This document shows, piece after piece, positions 26,485-34,620 of a stretch of DNA of 64,000 nt (position 1 is the stretch's first letter; each line of letters begins with the position of its first letter). Made by a program: the position numbers and the translations under genes. Source of the DNA: Actinacidiphila oryziradicis (lineage in GTDB: Bacteria > Actinomycetota > Actinomycetes > Streptomycetales > Streptomycetaceae). The stretch covers positions 62,001 to 126,000 of the forward strand of contig NZ_SUMC01000008.1 in NCBI RefSeq assembly GCF_005047355.1. The letters run 5' to 3'. The notes under the pieces were generated by a model that worked only from the letters and a program-made list of their open reading frames with translations, did no database searches and had not been told where the DNA came from.

Positions 26485-27192
26485 TCAATCCCCCAATGCT
26501 TGCTTCGTGGGGGTCATCGGGTAGCACGCGAACCCGAGCAACACGGCCGTGAAGTGGCCGAGGTCCGTGTAGGAGCGGTCGCCGCTCAGCAGGGGGTACG
26601 TGAAGAAGCCCAGCGCCCCGGCCGCGTAGAGCCAGCGCCAGGGCCGGGGCACACGGTAGGTGAGGACGCCGACGACGCCCGCGAGGCCGTAGCTGACACC
26701 TATGTCGACCGTATGGACGAGGGATCTGGGCAACTGGTCGTAGTCGATGCCCATCAGGACGGCCTTCTGGCTGATGAGGGTGGCGCCTATATGCGCGATG
26801 GCGGCCACGGCGAGCCATCGGGGGGTGCCGAGCCAGCGTTCGGCGTGTGCGTGGACCAGTTCGTACAGGACGAAATAGAGCGCGATGCCGGAGGGGACCT
26901 CGATCCACAGGGCACTGACGATCAGAACGCGGATCGGATGCTTGCGCAGCTCGATGAGGTTGGTGCTGTTGTGGTGCAGCAGAAAGCTGCGGACGCTTGG
27001 CGACACCACGGCGAGAATGCCGCTGTTGACTGCCAGGAACAGCAGCCAGATGTGTGTGCCGGGCGTGGAACGCACCCAGGAAACGACGAAGCGCGCCGCG
27101 CCATGAGCGGTGACGCGGCGTTGCTTCGTACTGCTGCGGCTGCTGGTGCTGGCGCTGCTGCGGCTGCTGTCGTCGGCGGTCATCCCCTCCAT
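26485..27192 (-). CDS. Rhomboid-like polytopic membrane protein
   Basis: The product has 235 aa with about six membrane helices. A Ser/Thr-rich N-terminus precedes them. The helix containing VDIGVSYGLAG corresponds to the rhomboid Ser helix, and LGHFTAVLLG to the His helix. The Ser context is G-x-S-Y-G, not the GxSG of active rhomboid proteases. The protein may therefore be a rhomboid-like (inactive or divergent) member. It converges on the serS/HAD pair with an 11-bp gap. The start is uncertain between ATG 27192 and ATG 27180. Confidence 0.75.
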   Translation of the reverse strand: MEGMTADDSSRSSASTSSRSSTKQRRVTAHGAARFVVSWVRSTPGTHIWLLFLAVNSGILAVVSPSVRSFLLHHNSTNLIELRKHPIRVLIVSALWIEVPSGIALYFVLYELVHAHAERWLGTPRWLAVAAIAHIGATLISQKAVLMGIDYDQLPRSLVHTVDIGVSYGLAGVVGVLTYRVPRPWRWLYAAGALGFFTYPLLSGDRSYTDLGHFTAVLLGFACYPMTPTKQALGD

Positions 27193-27218
27193 TTTCCGCC
27201 CACGGGGATTTAGCGCGT

Positions 27219-27827
27219 TCAGGCGGCCTTGATCGCGGAGATGTCGAAGGTGAGCGTGACCTTCTCGCCGATCAGCACGCCGCCGGTCTCCAGGGCCGCG
27301 TTGTAGCTCAGGCCCCAGTCGGTGCGGTCTATGACGGTGGAGCCCTCGAAGCCGACGCGCTGGTTGCCGTAGGGGTCAGTGGCGGTGCCGTTGAAGATGA
27401 AGTCGATGCTGACCGGCTTGCTGGTGCCCTTGATGGTCAGGTCGCCGGAGAGCCGGTACGAGTCGTCGCCGAGGTACTCGGCGGAGGTGGAGCGGAAGGT
27501 GATCTCCGGGTGGTTCTCGGCGTCGAAGAAGTCGCCCGTGCGGAGGTGACCGTCACGCTGTTCCTGGTTGGTGTCGATGCTGGCGACCTTGATGCGCACC
27601 TCGGCGGTCGACTTGGCCGGGTCGCTGCCGTCGAGGTGCAGAGCGCCCTCGTACTCGGCGAACTGGCCGCGGACCTTGGTGACCATGGCGTGGCGGACGG
27701 AGAAGCCGACCTCGCTGTGGGTGGGGTCGACGGTGTAGTCGCCCGTGAGATGTGGGAGGCCCGGGCCGGCGGCCGTGGCCCCGTCGGTGGCGGTGTCGCT
27801 GTCGGTCTTGCGGCTGAAGAGGCTCAT
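27219..27827 (-). CDS. YceI-family lipid/isoprenoid-binding protein
   Basis: ATG 27827 is preceded by CCAGGAG; an upstream in-frame ATG at 27890 would run through the promoter palindromes. The 202-aa product has the YceI beta-barrel pattern: TVDPTHSEVGFSVRHAMV, then GHLRTGDFFDAENHPEITF, LTIKGTSKPV and VGFEGSTVIDRTDWGLSYN. The family binds polyprenoids or amphiphilic molecules. There is no signal peptide, so it is cytoplasmic here. The upstream palindromes suggest repression by a MarR-like regulator, although none is encoded nearby. Confidence 0.92.
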   Translation of the reverse strand: MSLFSRKTDSDTATDGATAAGPGLPHLTGDYTVDPTHSEVGFSVRHAMVTKVRGQFAEYEGALHLDGSDPAKSTAEVRIKVASIDTNQEQRDGHLRTGDFFDAENHPEITFRSTSAEYLGDDSYRLSGDLTIKGTSKPVSIDFIFNGTATDPYGNQRVGFEGSTVIDRTDWGLSYNAALETGGVLIGEKVTLTFDISAIKAA

Positions 27828-27864
27828 GGTCTGCTCCTGGGGACTGGCAGCTAGTTGTTTAATG

Positions 27865-27908
27865 TTGAACTTCAAACACCGTAGCGGCATTCCCTTGAAG
27901 CTTCAAGG
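27865..27908 (-). promoter_or_regulatory. Palindromic operator candidates upstream of yceI
   Basis: TTGAA-C-TTCAA lies at 27865-27875 and the perfect 16-mer CCTTGAAGCTTCAAGG at 27893-27908. Both share the TTGAA/TTCAA half-site, with centres about 30 bp apart (three helical turns). This layout suits a MarR-type dimer binding twice. Confidence 0.5.
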
Positions 27909-27911
27909 TGA

Positions 27912-28952
27912 TCAACGTCGTACGCGAAGAACGATGAGACCGCCGAGCGCCACGAGGAACGCCCCGACGGCGAAGAGCAAAGGCGGGTCGAGGTCGTCGA
28001 TGTCCAGGTCAAGGTCGAAGCCGACTCCGATCCCGGCGCGACTCGAGTTGTCCGGCCGAAGTGCGGGCTCAGGCCCGGCGTAGACACGGTTGCCGTCGAA
28101 GTCCGACACATAGAGGCGACCGCCGGGGCCGACAGTGGTGCCCCAGGGCCTGGCGAGCCCGTCGGCGGAGTCCGCGAGGACCGTGTAGGTGCCGTCACGG
28201 GCGACTCGGAAGAGCTTTCCGGCAGCCGGGCTGGTGAGGTAGAAGGTGCCGTCATCGACGGCGGTGAGGCCGCGGACATCCAGTCCCGGCGGGCCGCCGG
28301 GGACGATCACCCTCGCACTGCCGCCGGTGAGCCGGTAGATCTTGCCGTCACCTGCCGCGTAGAGCCTCCCCGAGCCGTCCACCGCCACCGTGGTGACCTT
28401 GACGCCGGCGGGAAAGAGGGAACTGACCGCGCCGTCACGGGCGATCCTCTTCAGGCCGCGGGCGCCTGCCGCCGCGTAGACACTCCCGTCGGCACCCAGC
28501 GCGACGTCGAAGTATGTGCCGGCGTCGACCAGCAGCTCGCTGGTCGACCTGGCGTCGGGAGTGATGGCGACGACCTTGCCGTCCCCCGAGACATAGACCT
28601 TGCCGTCGCCGCCGACCGTCACGCCGTACGGGGTGAAGTCGGTACTCGCGAAGGTCCCGATCATGCCGTCCGTGCCGACCCGGCGGATCGCGTCATTGTC
28701 CGAGTCGACGAGATATACGCGCCCCCGGGAATCGGCGGCCAGCCCGGCCGGTGCGTCGAGTGCCGCACCCACGGCCCTCGAACCGTCACCGGCGTACCCG
28801 GCGGCCCCGGTGCCGGCCAGCACGGTGGACGGCCAGCCGGTGGGACCGGCCCCGTGGGCCGCCGCGGCGGCGGGCGAGACGAGGAGGAGGACGGCCAGGA
28901 GGCAGCCGACCAGCGCCGGCCGGCCGGCCTGTCGGCGGGGATCGTGCTTCAC
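27912..28952 (-). CDS. Secreted, membrane-anchored NHL/SMP-30-like beta-propeller protein
   Basis: GTG 28952 follows CGGAG, giving 346 aa. There is a Sec signal peptide (LLAVLLLVSPAAAAAHG). At least six repeats follow of the form G-x-V-Y-V-x-D/G-x-x-x-x-x-I-x-R (for example GRVYLVDSDNDAIRRV, GRLYVSDFDGNRVY), typical of NHL or SMP-30 propellers. A C-terminal helix (LLFAVGAFLVALGGLIVL) plus RVRR anchors it. It is an extracellular sensor or scaffold of unknown ligand. The preceding palindrome at 28988-29001 may control it. Confidence 0.85.
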   Translation of the reverse strand: MKHDPRRQAGRPALVGCLLAVLLLVSPAAAAAHGAGPTGWPSTVLAGTGAAGYAGDGSRAVGAALDAPAGLAADSRGRVYLVDSDNDAIRRVGTDGMIGTFASTDFTPYGVTVGGDGKVYVSGDGKVVAITPDARSTSELLVDAGTYFDVALGADGSVYAAAGARGLKRIARDGAVSSLFPAGVKVTTVAVDGSGRLYAAGDGKIYRLTGGSARVIVPGGPPGLDVRGLTAVDDGTFYLTSPAAGKLFRVARDGTYTVLADSADGLARPWGTTVGPGGRLYVSDFDGNRVYAGPEPALRPDNSSRAGIGVGFDLDLDIDDLDPPLLFAVGAFLVALGGLIVLRVRR

Positions 28953-28987
28953 GACGAGGCTCCGGGGGTCGGCGTCACGGACAGGAA

Positions 28988-29001
28988 GTCACAAATGTGA
29001 C
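28988..29001. promoter_or_regulatory. 14-bp perfect palindrome upstream of the beta-propeller gene
   Basis: GTCACA-AA-TGTGAC lies 36-49 bp upstream of the GTG start. The half-sites resemble the TGTGA of CRP-family sites, but the spacing is shorter than CRP's. Confidence 0.45.
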
Positions 29002-29091
29002 AATCCGACCACCCATGCGCCCGGAGCCGGGCCCACCCGAGCCTCTAAGACCACTCGCCTGGACCACGCCTCGCCCTTGGCCACCAGGGCC

Positions 29092-29154
29092 GGCGGCCAA
29101 GGCGGCCAAGGCGGCCAAAGCGGCCAAGGCGGCCAAGGCGGCCAAGGCGGCCAA
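29092..29154 (+). repeat. 9-bp tandem repeat (seven copies)
   Basis: GGCGGCCAA is repeated seven times with a single change, ending 12 bp before the stop of the ABC permease gene on the other strand. It is probably non-coding. Copy number is likely to vary between strains. Confidence 0.9.
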
Positions 29155-29166
29155 GGCCAACCACGC

Positions 29167-29892
29167 TCACTCCTCGCCCGCCAGCTTCAGCACCCTCAGC
29201 CTCTGCCCCGCGAACCAGGTCGCCACCACCGTCACCGCCACCAGCCCGATCACCCCCGCCGTCAGCCCCACGTCCGAGCTGACCGTCCCCTCACCCGCGA
29301 TCCGCTGCGCCAGCGACAGCGCCCACTGCTGCACGCTCAGCGCCCGGGCCCCGGGCACCAGGTTGCCGATCAGCGCCTCCCAGACCAGCGCGTACACCAG
29401 CCCCACCACCACCGCGTGCCGCGTCACAACCCCCAACAGCAGGAAGAGCGCGCTGTACGCGACCGACGCCACCGCCGCCGCGACCCCGAAGGCGACCGCG
29501 ATCTGCTGGCTGTTGCCGTTGAGGATGAAGCCCGCGATGAAGGTCGGCACCGCCGAGAAGAGGACCGAGACGCCGATCGCCACCAGCAGCTTGGTGAAAA
29601 TGATCGACGGCCGCTTGAGCGGCTTGGCCAGCAGATAGACGATCGACCCGTCGTCGATCTCCGACCCGATCGCCCCCGTACCGGCGATGACACCGATCAC
29701 CGGCACCATCGCCGCCAGCGCGAAGCCGCCGAGCACACTGGTGGCCGCCGAGTCATCGGCACCCGACAGGGCTCGTACGGCGGCCGAGATGACGATGAGC
29801 AGCAGTGGCAGGGCGAAGAGGATCAGCGCCCGGCGGCGCCCGAGAAGCCCTTTGTAGGTCAGGCGGGCCACAGTTGGGTGGTACAAGGACAT
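29167..29892 (-). CDS. ABC transporter permease (ABC-2 type)
   Basis: ATG 29892 has GGAG 8 bp upstream; the alternative at 29916 would overlap the preceding gene's stop. The 241-aa protein has six membrane helices and the ABC-2 features GAIGSEIDDGSIVYLLAKPLKR. It is the last gene of a four-gene operon: ATPase, permease, ATPase, permease. The two halves probably form one or two exporters. The substrate is unknown. Confidence 0.88.
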   Translation of the reverse strand: MSLYHPTVARLTYKGLLGRRRALILFALPLLLIVISAAVRALSGADDSAATSVLGGFALAAMVPVIGVIAGTGAIGSEIDDGSIVYLLAKPLKRPSIIFTKLLVAIGVSVLFSAVPTFIAGFILNGNSQQIAVAFGVAAAVASVAYSALFLLLGVVTRHAVVVGLVYALVWEALIGNLVPGARALSVQQWALSLAQRIAGEGTVSSDVGLTAGVIGLVAVTVVATWFAGQRLRVLKLAGEE

Positions 29893-29915
29893 GGCCGATG
29901 GCTCCTTATTACGCA

Positions 29916-30833
29916 TTACGCCGAGACCAGATAGGAGAAGACGCTCTCCAGGGACTCGTCCGAGGGCGAGACCAGGTAGAGCCGGATGCCGTGCTCGCGG
30001 GCGACCCGTGGCAACAGCTGGGTGAAACCCGCGAAGTCGATCGCCTGGATACGCAGCGCGCGCTCCTGCCAGTCGAGTTCGATGCCGGCCGTCGACGCGT
30101 CGGCGATCAGCGCGGACGCCAGCGCCCGGTCGTCACTGGACCGTACGAGATACCGGTGCGGGCGGTCCGTCATCAGCCGGCGGATCTTGCGGAAGTCTCC
30201 CGATGCAGCGTGCCGTCCGGCGACGACCACCTCGATATGACTCGCGAGCTGCTCGACCTCCTCCAGGATGTGCGACGAGAACAGCACGGTGCGGCCGTCC
30301 GCTCCCATCTGCCGCAGCAGCTCCATCAACTGCATCCGCTGCCGCGGGTCCATCCCGTTGAACGGCTCGTCAAGGAGCAGCACCGACGGATCGTGGACCA
30401 ACGCCGAGGCCATCTTCACCCGCTGCCGCATGCCCTTGCTGTACGTGACGACCTTGCGGTCCTGCGCGTACTCCATCTCGACCGTGGCCAGCGCCCGCTG
30501 CGCCGCGGCGCCCGGATCCGGCAGCCCGTGCAGCTCCGCGTTGGCCACGACGAATTCACGAGCCGTCAGGAAGTCGTACATCGCCTCCCGCTCCGGCACG
30601 ATGCCGATGTGCCGGTACACCTGCTCATTACGCCAGATGGCGGTGCCGTCGAGGGTCACCGAGCCGACCGAGGGGGCCAGAAAGCCGCCCATCATGTTGA
30701 TCAGGGTGGACTTACCGGCACCGTTCGGTCCGAGCAGGCCCGTCACGCCGGGGCCGATGGTCATGCTTATGTCATTGACGGCGACAACATTGCCGTACCA
30801 GCGCGAGACATTGGCGATGGAGATCGTGGTCAC
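29916..30833 (-). CDS. ABC transporter ATP-binding protein
   Basis: GTG 30833 overlaps the preceding permease stop as GTGA. The 305-aa product has Walker A GPNGAGKSTLIN, a Q-loop near VPEREAMYDFL, signature YSKGMRQRVKMA, Walker B VLLLDEPFNGMDP and the H-loop SSHIL. A C-terminal extension of about 90 residues resembles that of bacitracin/drug-type exporters (CcmA/DrrA-like). It partners the permease at 29167. Confidence 0.94.
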   Translation of the reverse strand: MTTISIANVSRWYGNVVAVNDISMTIGPGVTGLLGPNGAGKSTLINMMGGFLAPSVGSVTLDGTAIWRNEQVYRHIGIVPEREAMYDFLTAREFVVANAELHGLPDPGAAAQRALATVEMEYAQDRKVVTYSKGMRQRVKMASALVHDPSVLLLDEPFNGMDPRQRMQLMELLRQMGADGRTVLFSSHILEEVEQLASHIEVVVAGRHAASGDFRKIRRLMTDRPHRYLVRSSDDRALASALIADASTAGIELDWQERALRIQAIDFAGFTQLLPRVAREHGIRLYLVSPSDESLESVFSYLVSA

Positions 30834-31744
30834 GACAGTCCGACCTTTCCGTAGCGGCGCATCAGCAGCCCGAATGCCCCGGCGATCAGACCGAGTACGA
30901 CCAGCAGGTACACGATGCCCGCGAAGACGCTCGACGGCCCCTGACCGTCCACGAACGAGGAGCTCGCACCGAGCCACCAGGTCTGGACCCCGTCGATCAG
31001 TGTGATCGGCGAGAAGAGCCCCAGCCAGCCGATCGCGTGCGGGCTTCCGGTCGCCAACGCCACGCCCTGGACGCTGGTCACCGCCCCGTAGGAGAGCGTG
31101 AGGACGGCGATGATCGCCGCGACCCCGAAGCCGCGGCGGGGTGTGAGTGCCGCGATCACCAGGGCGATCCCGGAAAAGAGCAACGAGAGAAGAAGGACGG
31201 CCACCAGAGCCTTCCCGAATCCGGCGGTCTGGTCCGCGAAGCCGAACTTCGCGAGCAGTGCGCCTACATAGAGGATGAGGATCGGAGCGGCGGTGAGGAT
31301 GAAGAGCGCCGCCGTCATGGCCGCGAACTTGGCGGCGACATAGTCGATCCGCTCGATCGGGCGGGAGAAGTACAGGGACGTGACCCTGAAGCGCAGGTCG
31401 CGTGAGACGGACTGCGGGGCCTGCGCCGCCAGGTAGAGGCCGATTACCGCCTGCATGATGATCGCGTAGCGGGTGTACTCGATCGGCAGCTTGGTCATGT
31501 TCGTGGTCAAGGCGACCGCCACGATCATCAGCGCCGGGGCGGTCATCACCGCGAACAGGATCATCGGCAGGACCTTCGACTTCCCGGAGCGGCCGAGGCC
31601 GTACGCCCCTCGCAGGCTCTGCGAGAAGAGCGAGCGGCGGGCGTACGCACGTCCCAGGCGCGGCCCGTCGTAGTGCCGGTAGCCGATGTTGTGGATGACG
31701 TCCGGCGCCGTGGGCGACGCCGTCTTGACGGTCTCAGGCGGCAT
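30830..31744 (-). CDS. ABC transporter permease (ABC-2 type)
   Basis: ATG 31744 lies inside the 3' end of the upstream ATPase gene (11-bp overlap), with GGGG about 9 bp upstream. The product has 304 aa: a cytoplasmic N-terminus (NIGYRHYDGPRLGRAYARRS) and six helices. The N-terminal YRHYDGPRLGR segment is typical of actinobacterial permeases annotated near Gram-positive ABC-2 exporters. It is coupled to genes on both sides. Confidence 0.88.
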   Translation of the reverse strand: MPPETVKTASPTAPDVIHNIGYRHYDGPRLGRAYARRSLFSQSLRGAYGLGRSGKSKVLPMILFAVMTAPALMIVAVALTTNMTKLPIEYTRYAIIMQAVIGLYLAAQAPQSVSRDLRFRVTSLYFSRPIERIDYVAAKFAAMTAALFILTAAPILILYVGALLAKFGFADQTAGFGKALVAVLLLSLLFSGIALVIAALTPRRGFGVAAIIAVLTLSYGAVTSVQGVALATGSPHAIGWLGLFSPITLIDGVQTWWLGASSSFVDGQGPSSVFAGIVYLLVVLGLIAGAFGLLMRRYGKVGLS

Positions 31745-32702
31745 CGCTGCTGGCCCCTTCATTCTGCGGGTTCGGGCTGTCCGTGATCCCGGCCGGCTGG
31801 AAGACTTCGGCGATCTTGTGCCTGCGCTGTTCCATGCGCACCAGCCCGAGGCCGAGTTCGGCGACGGCGTCGCGGACCTTGTCGTACGTCTCGTCACCCT
31901 CCAGATCCACGAGCAGCACATGGCCCGAGCCATCCACCTTGACCCCCGCCAGGTCCAGCGCGGCGCGCAGCGCACGGGTGCCGTCCGGGTGGCGGTCGCT
32001 GTCGGTCACCTCGACCGCGAGGGAGGCGGTGGTCTGGGTGAAGTCGCTCGTCGACGACGAGCGCAGCAGACGGCCGCCGTCGATGATCACGATCTGGTCG
32101 CTGGTCCGCTCCAGCTCGCCGAGCAGGTGCGAAGTGACCAGCACCGAAATCCCGAAGTCCGTGTGGACGCGGCGGATCAGGCCCAGCATCTCGTCCCGGC
32201 CCGCCGGGTCCAGGCCGTTGGTCGGCTCGTCGAGCAGCACCAGCTTCGGGTCGTGGACAAGGGCCTGGGCGAGCTTCACACGCTGCTTCATGCCCGTGGA
32301 GTAGCCGCCGATCGGGCGGTACCGCTCCTCGTGCAGCCCAACGTGCCGCAGCGTGTCCGCCGTCCGCTCGCGCGCGGCCGTCGGCGGCAGCCCCGACATC
32401 CGCGCCATATGAACGACGAACTCCGTCGCCGACACATCCGGCGGGAGGCAGTCATGCTCAGGCATGTACCCGACGAGGCTGCGGATCTCCGCCCCCTCGG
32501 TCGCCACGTCGAGCCCCAGCATGGACGCCCGGCCCTCCGTGGCGGGGGACAACCCCAGCAGAATCTTGATCAGGGTCGATTTGCCGGCTCCGTTGGCACC
32601 CACCAGGCCTGTCACGCCCGGCGCGACGTCCACGGTGAGCCGGTCCAAAGCGGTTACCTTGGGGTACCGCTTGCTCAGGCCTTCTGTAGCGATCACTGTC
32701 AC
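31734..32702 (-). CDS. ABC transporter ATP-binding protein
   Basis: The likely start is GTG 32702 (VTVIATEGLSKRYP). GTG 32693 and GTG 32729 are alternatives, and the ribosome binding site is weak. The 322-aa product has Walker A GANGAGKSTLIKIL, signature YSTGMKQRVKLAQ, Walker B LVLLDEPTNGLDP and H-loop TSHLL. An additional C-terminal regulatory-like domain ends in an acidic tail. It is the first gene of the four-gene transporter operon; its promoter lies in 32703-32800. Confidence 0.93.
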   Translation of the reverse strand: MTVIATEGLSKRYPKVTALDRLTVDVAPGVTGLVGANGAGKSTLIKILLGLSPATEGRASMLGLDVATEGAEIRSLVGYMPEHDCLPPDVSATEFVVHMARMSGLPPTAARERTADTLRHVGLHEERYRPIGGYSTGMKQRVKLAQALVHDPKLVLLDEPTNGLDPAGRDEMLGLIRRVHTDFGISVLVTSHLLGELERTSDQIVIIDGGRLLRSSSTSDFTQTTASLAVEVTDSDRHPDGTRALRAALDLAGVKVDGSGHVLLVDLEGDETYDKVRDAVAELGLGLVRMEQRRHKIAEVFQPAGITDSPNPQNEGASSDAA

Positions 32703-32846
32703 GCCTACGACGCTAGTGGCGTGCGCCACATCCGTCGTCAGTCTTGAGAGGGTTTCCGTCTACTCCTCGGGGTTGAGCGCCCCCTGTGCCTGTGTAGGGG
32801 GTCCTCAGGGTCTGCTCGGCCCTGCGTAGCTGCTGTCGAGGTCCGG

Positions 32847-33020
32847 ATGCCCGAGGTGGCGCGCGCCGCCGGGGTTGGCATCGGCACGGTCTACCGGCGC
32901 TTCCCGACCCGGCAGACCCTGGCCCGGTACCTCCGCCATGTCGGCCAGGTGCTGTGCGGCGACCGACGCCGCTTCGTCGACCTCGCCTTCGCCGACCCGC
33001 GCCCCCGCACGGACAGCTGA
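32847..33020 (+). pseudogene. Fragment of a TetR-family regulator
   Basis: The 57-codon frame begins at the recognition helix of a TetR HTH: VARAAGVGIGTVYRRFPTR. It then jumps to a C-terminal-looking segment (GDRRRFVDLAFADPRPRTDS). The first HTH helices and most of the ligand domain are missing, and a stop interrupts the frame just upstream. It is a deletion relic. Confidence 0.65.
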
Positions 33021-33101
33021 TCCGGCACCGGCCCTCCGCGGCATGCCGCAAGGCCGCCGGGCCGTGGCACGGGCGCCGCGCGGCGGACGGGACGGACGGG
33101 G

Positions 33102-33893
33102 TCAGGACACTTCCGGTGCGCCGACCGCGACCACCGCGAAGACCGCGCCCTGCGGATCCTGCACAACGGCCATCCGGCCGACCTTCTCCATGTCGAAGGG
33201 GGGCGCCATCACCGATCCGCCGGCCCGTACCAGCGCATCGACCGTGCTGTCGGTGTCGTCCACGGCGAAGTTCACGAGCCAGTGCGGCGGAATCCCCTCC
33301 GGGAGATTCTCCATGCCCTGCACACCGGCGACGGTGCGGCTCTTGACCTGGAAACCGGTGAATTCCGGCATCTCGGGGATCGGGGCGGCTTCCACGCCCA
33401 GCGCGGCGCGGTAGAAGTCCGCGGCCGCCTCGGGGTCCGGGGTGCTCAGCTGGTTCCAGCACAGCGCGCCGGGCTCGTTGACGATCTGGGCGCCGGGGAA
33501 CTCCAGCGGCTGCCACACGCCGAATGCCGCGCCCTGCGGGTCCGCGGCTACCAGCATCCGGCCGATCTTGCCGACGTCCATGACCGGGACGATCACGGTG
33601 CCGCCGTTCGCGCTGATCGCGGCCTGGGTGGCGTCGGCGTCCGCGCTGGAGAAGTAGGTGGTCCAGTTGGGCGGCGGCGGGGGCTGGTCCCCCGTCGACA
33701 TCGTCTTCATGATTCCGGCGACCGGCTTGCCCTTCACCGTGCAGACCAAGTAGCCGCCGAACTCCTGGGGGCCCACCTCGCCCTGCCAGCCGAAGAGGTC
33801 CCGGTAGAAGTCCAGGGCGGCCTGCTGGTCCGGGGCCATCAGGTCGATCCAGCACGGCGTGCCGGGTTCGTACGGAGCGGTGACTTCGGGCAT
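33102..33893 (-). CDS. VOC-family protein with two glyoxalase-like domains
   Basis: ATG 33893 (MPEVTAPYEPGTPCWIDL) has GGAGA upstream. The 263-aa product is a tandem of two vicinal-oxygen-chelate modules (about residues 10-120 and 135-260). Each begins with PCWIDLMAPD or ALCWNQLSTPDPEAAADFY and ends with DPQGAxF. Many actinomycete members of this layout are annotated as hydroxylases or bleomycin-resistance-like, without biochemistry. The function is unknown. Confidence 0.88.
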   Translation of the reverse strand: MPEVTAPYEPGTPCWIDLMAPDQQAALDFYRDLFGWQGEVGPQEFGGYLVCTVKGKPVAGIMKTMSTGDQPPPPPNWTTYFSSADADATQAAISANGGTVIVPVMDVGKIGRMLVAADPQGAAFGVWQPLEFPGAQIVNEPGALCWNQLSTPDPEAAADFYRAALGVEAAPIPEMPEFTGFQVKSRTVAGVQGMENLPEGIPPHWLVNFAVDDTDSTVDALVRAGGSVMAPPFDMEKVGRMAVVQDPQGAVFAVVAVGAPEVS

Positions 33894-34082
33894 CTTGTCC
33901 GTCTCCAAGCGGTGATCCGGCCGCAGACAGGCGTCCCGGCGGGTACGCGTCCCCCGCTGACGACCTTCCCCGCCGCTCCACCGATACCGCCATCCCAAGG
34001 GCCGGAAATGTCCTCCGCGCCGATGGAACGGGTCGGCGGCTGCGCCGCGGTCGTCGAGTCGAGCGCCAAGGCTCTGCGACGT

Positions 34083-34605
34083 GGGACGTGGGATGTCGTC
34101 AGGCGTAGAGCGGTCTCGCGTTTCGGCGGGGCGAGGGGATCGGGCCCTGGGCCGCGGTGTTCACCACCGGGACGGCGTCGGCGATCTCGCCGGGCATGCT
34201 CCGAGCCCGGGGCGAGGCACCATGCGCCTCAGCATGGATCCGCTGCTTCATCGTGGGCGGCAGCGACCGGTCACGTCCCGGCTCGGACGGCTGACCGGAG
34301 GGGGCCACCACGCCGCCACCGGCCACCTCCGCTCGCGGCGCGGCAGGGGACGGGGCAGCGAACGGAGCAGAGAAGGGGGACCTGGACGGCACCGCGAACC
34401 CCAGCGCGGCAACGCACTTCAGGAGCGCGGTGATAAAGGCACTCCAGAACGTCCTGACATTGGCGACAGCCATGGCCTCTCTCACTTCCTCATCCGTCGA
34501 TCAACCTCCTCCGATGATGCGGAAACAAGCACGAAAACCCGGAAGCCGCACCCCGAATTCGCCGATATACACACCAACGCCACCCGCACGGCCCAACAAA
34601 AGCCG
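34083..34605. repeat. 523-bp direct repeat, copy A
   Basis: This segment is repeated at 37161-37683 with only two differences that I could find (T/C near 34113 and A/G near 34527 of this copy). It contains a complete small gene. The right end stops inside the terminator stem of the SDR gene at 34609. The two copies flank about 2.55 kb carrying SDR-TetR-SDR. Confidence 0.95.
34099..34485 (-). CDS. Small exported or membrane-tethered protein, copy A (DUF6344-like)
   Basis: The 128-aa product has a hydrophobic N-terminus (VRTFWSAFITALLKCVAALGFAV) that may be a signal or anchor. An Ala/Pro-rich stretch follows, then a conserved-looking RDRSLPPTMKQRIHAEAHGA block. I recall such a block from a streptomycete family named DUF6344, but I cannot verify it. 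The function is unknown. An identical gene is encoded at 37177-37563. The start is GTG 34485, or ATG 34473. Confidence 0.65.
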   Translation of the reverse strand: MREAMAVANVRTFWSAFITALLKCVAALGFAVPSRSPFSAPFAAPSPAAPRAEVAGGGVVAPSGQPSEPGRDRSLPPTMKQRIHAEAHGASPRARSMPGEIADAVPVVNTAAQGPIPSPRRNARPLYA

Positions 34606-34620
34606 CGCTCAGCGCGGCTC
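34599..34620 (-). terminator. Terminator at the end of the SDR gene
   Basis: AGCCGCGCT and AGCGCGGCT pair around the stop codon of the leftward SDR gene. On the minus strand the stem is followed by TTTTG. The right half of the 523-bp repeat ends inside this hairpin. Confidence 0.75.

Noticed and set aside
26476..27213. Rightward frame opposite the rhomboid-like gene
   Set aside because: It lacks hydrophobic pattern or motifs; the leftward frame has six clear membrane helices.
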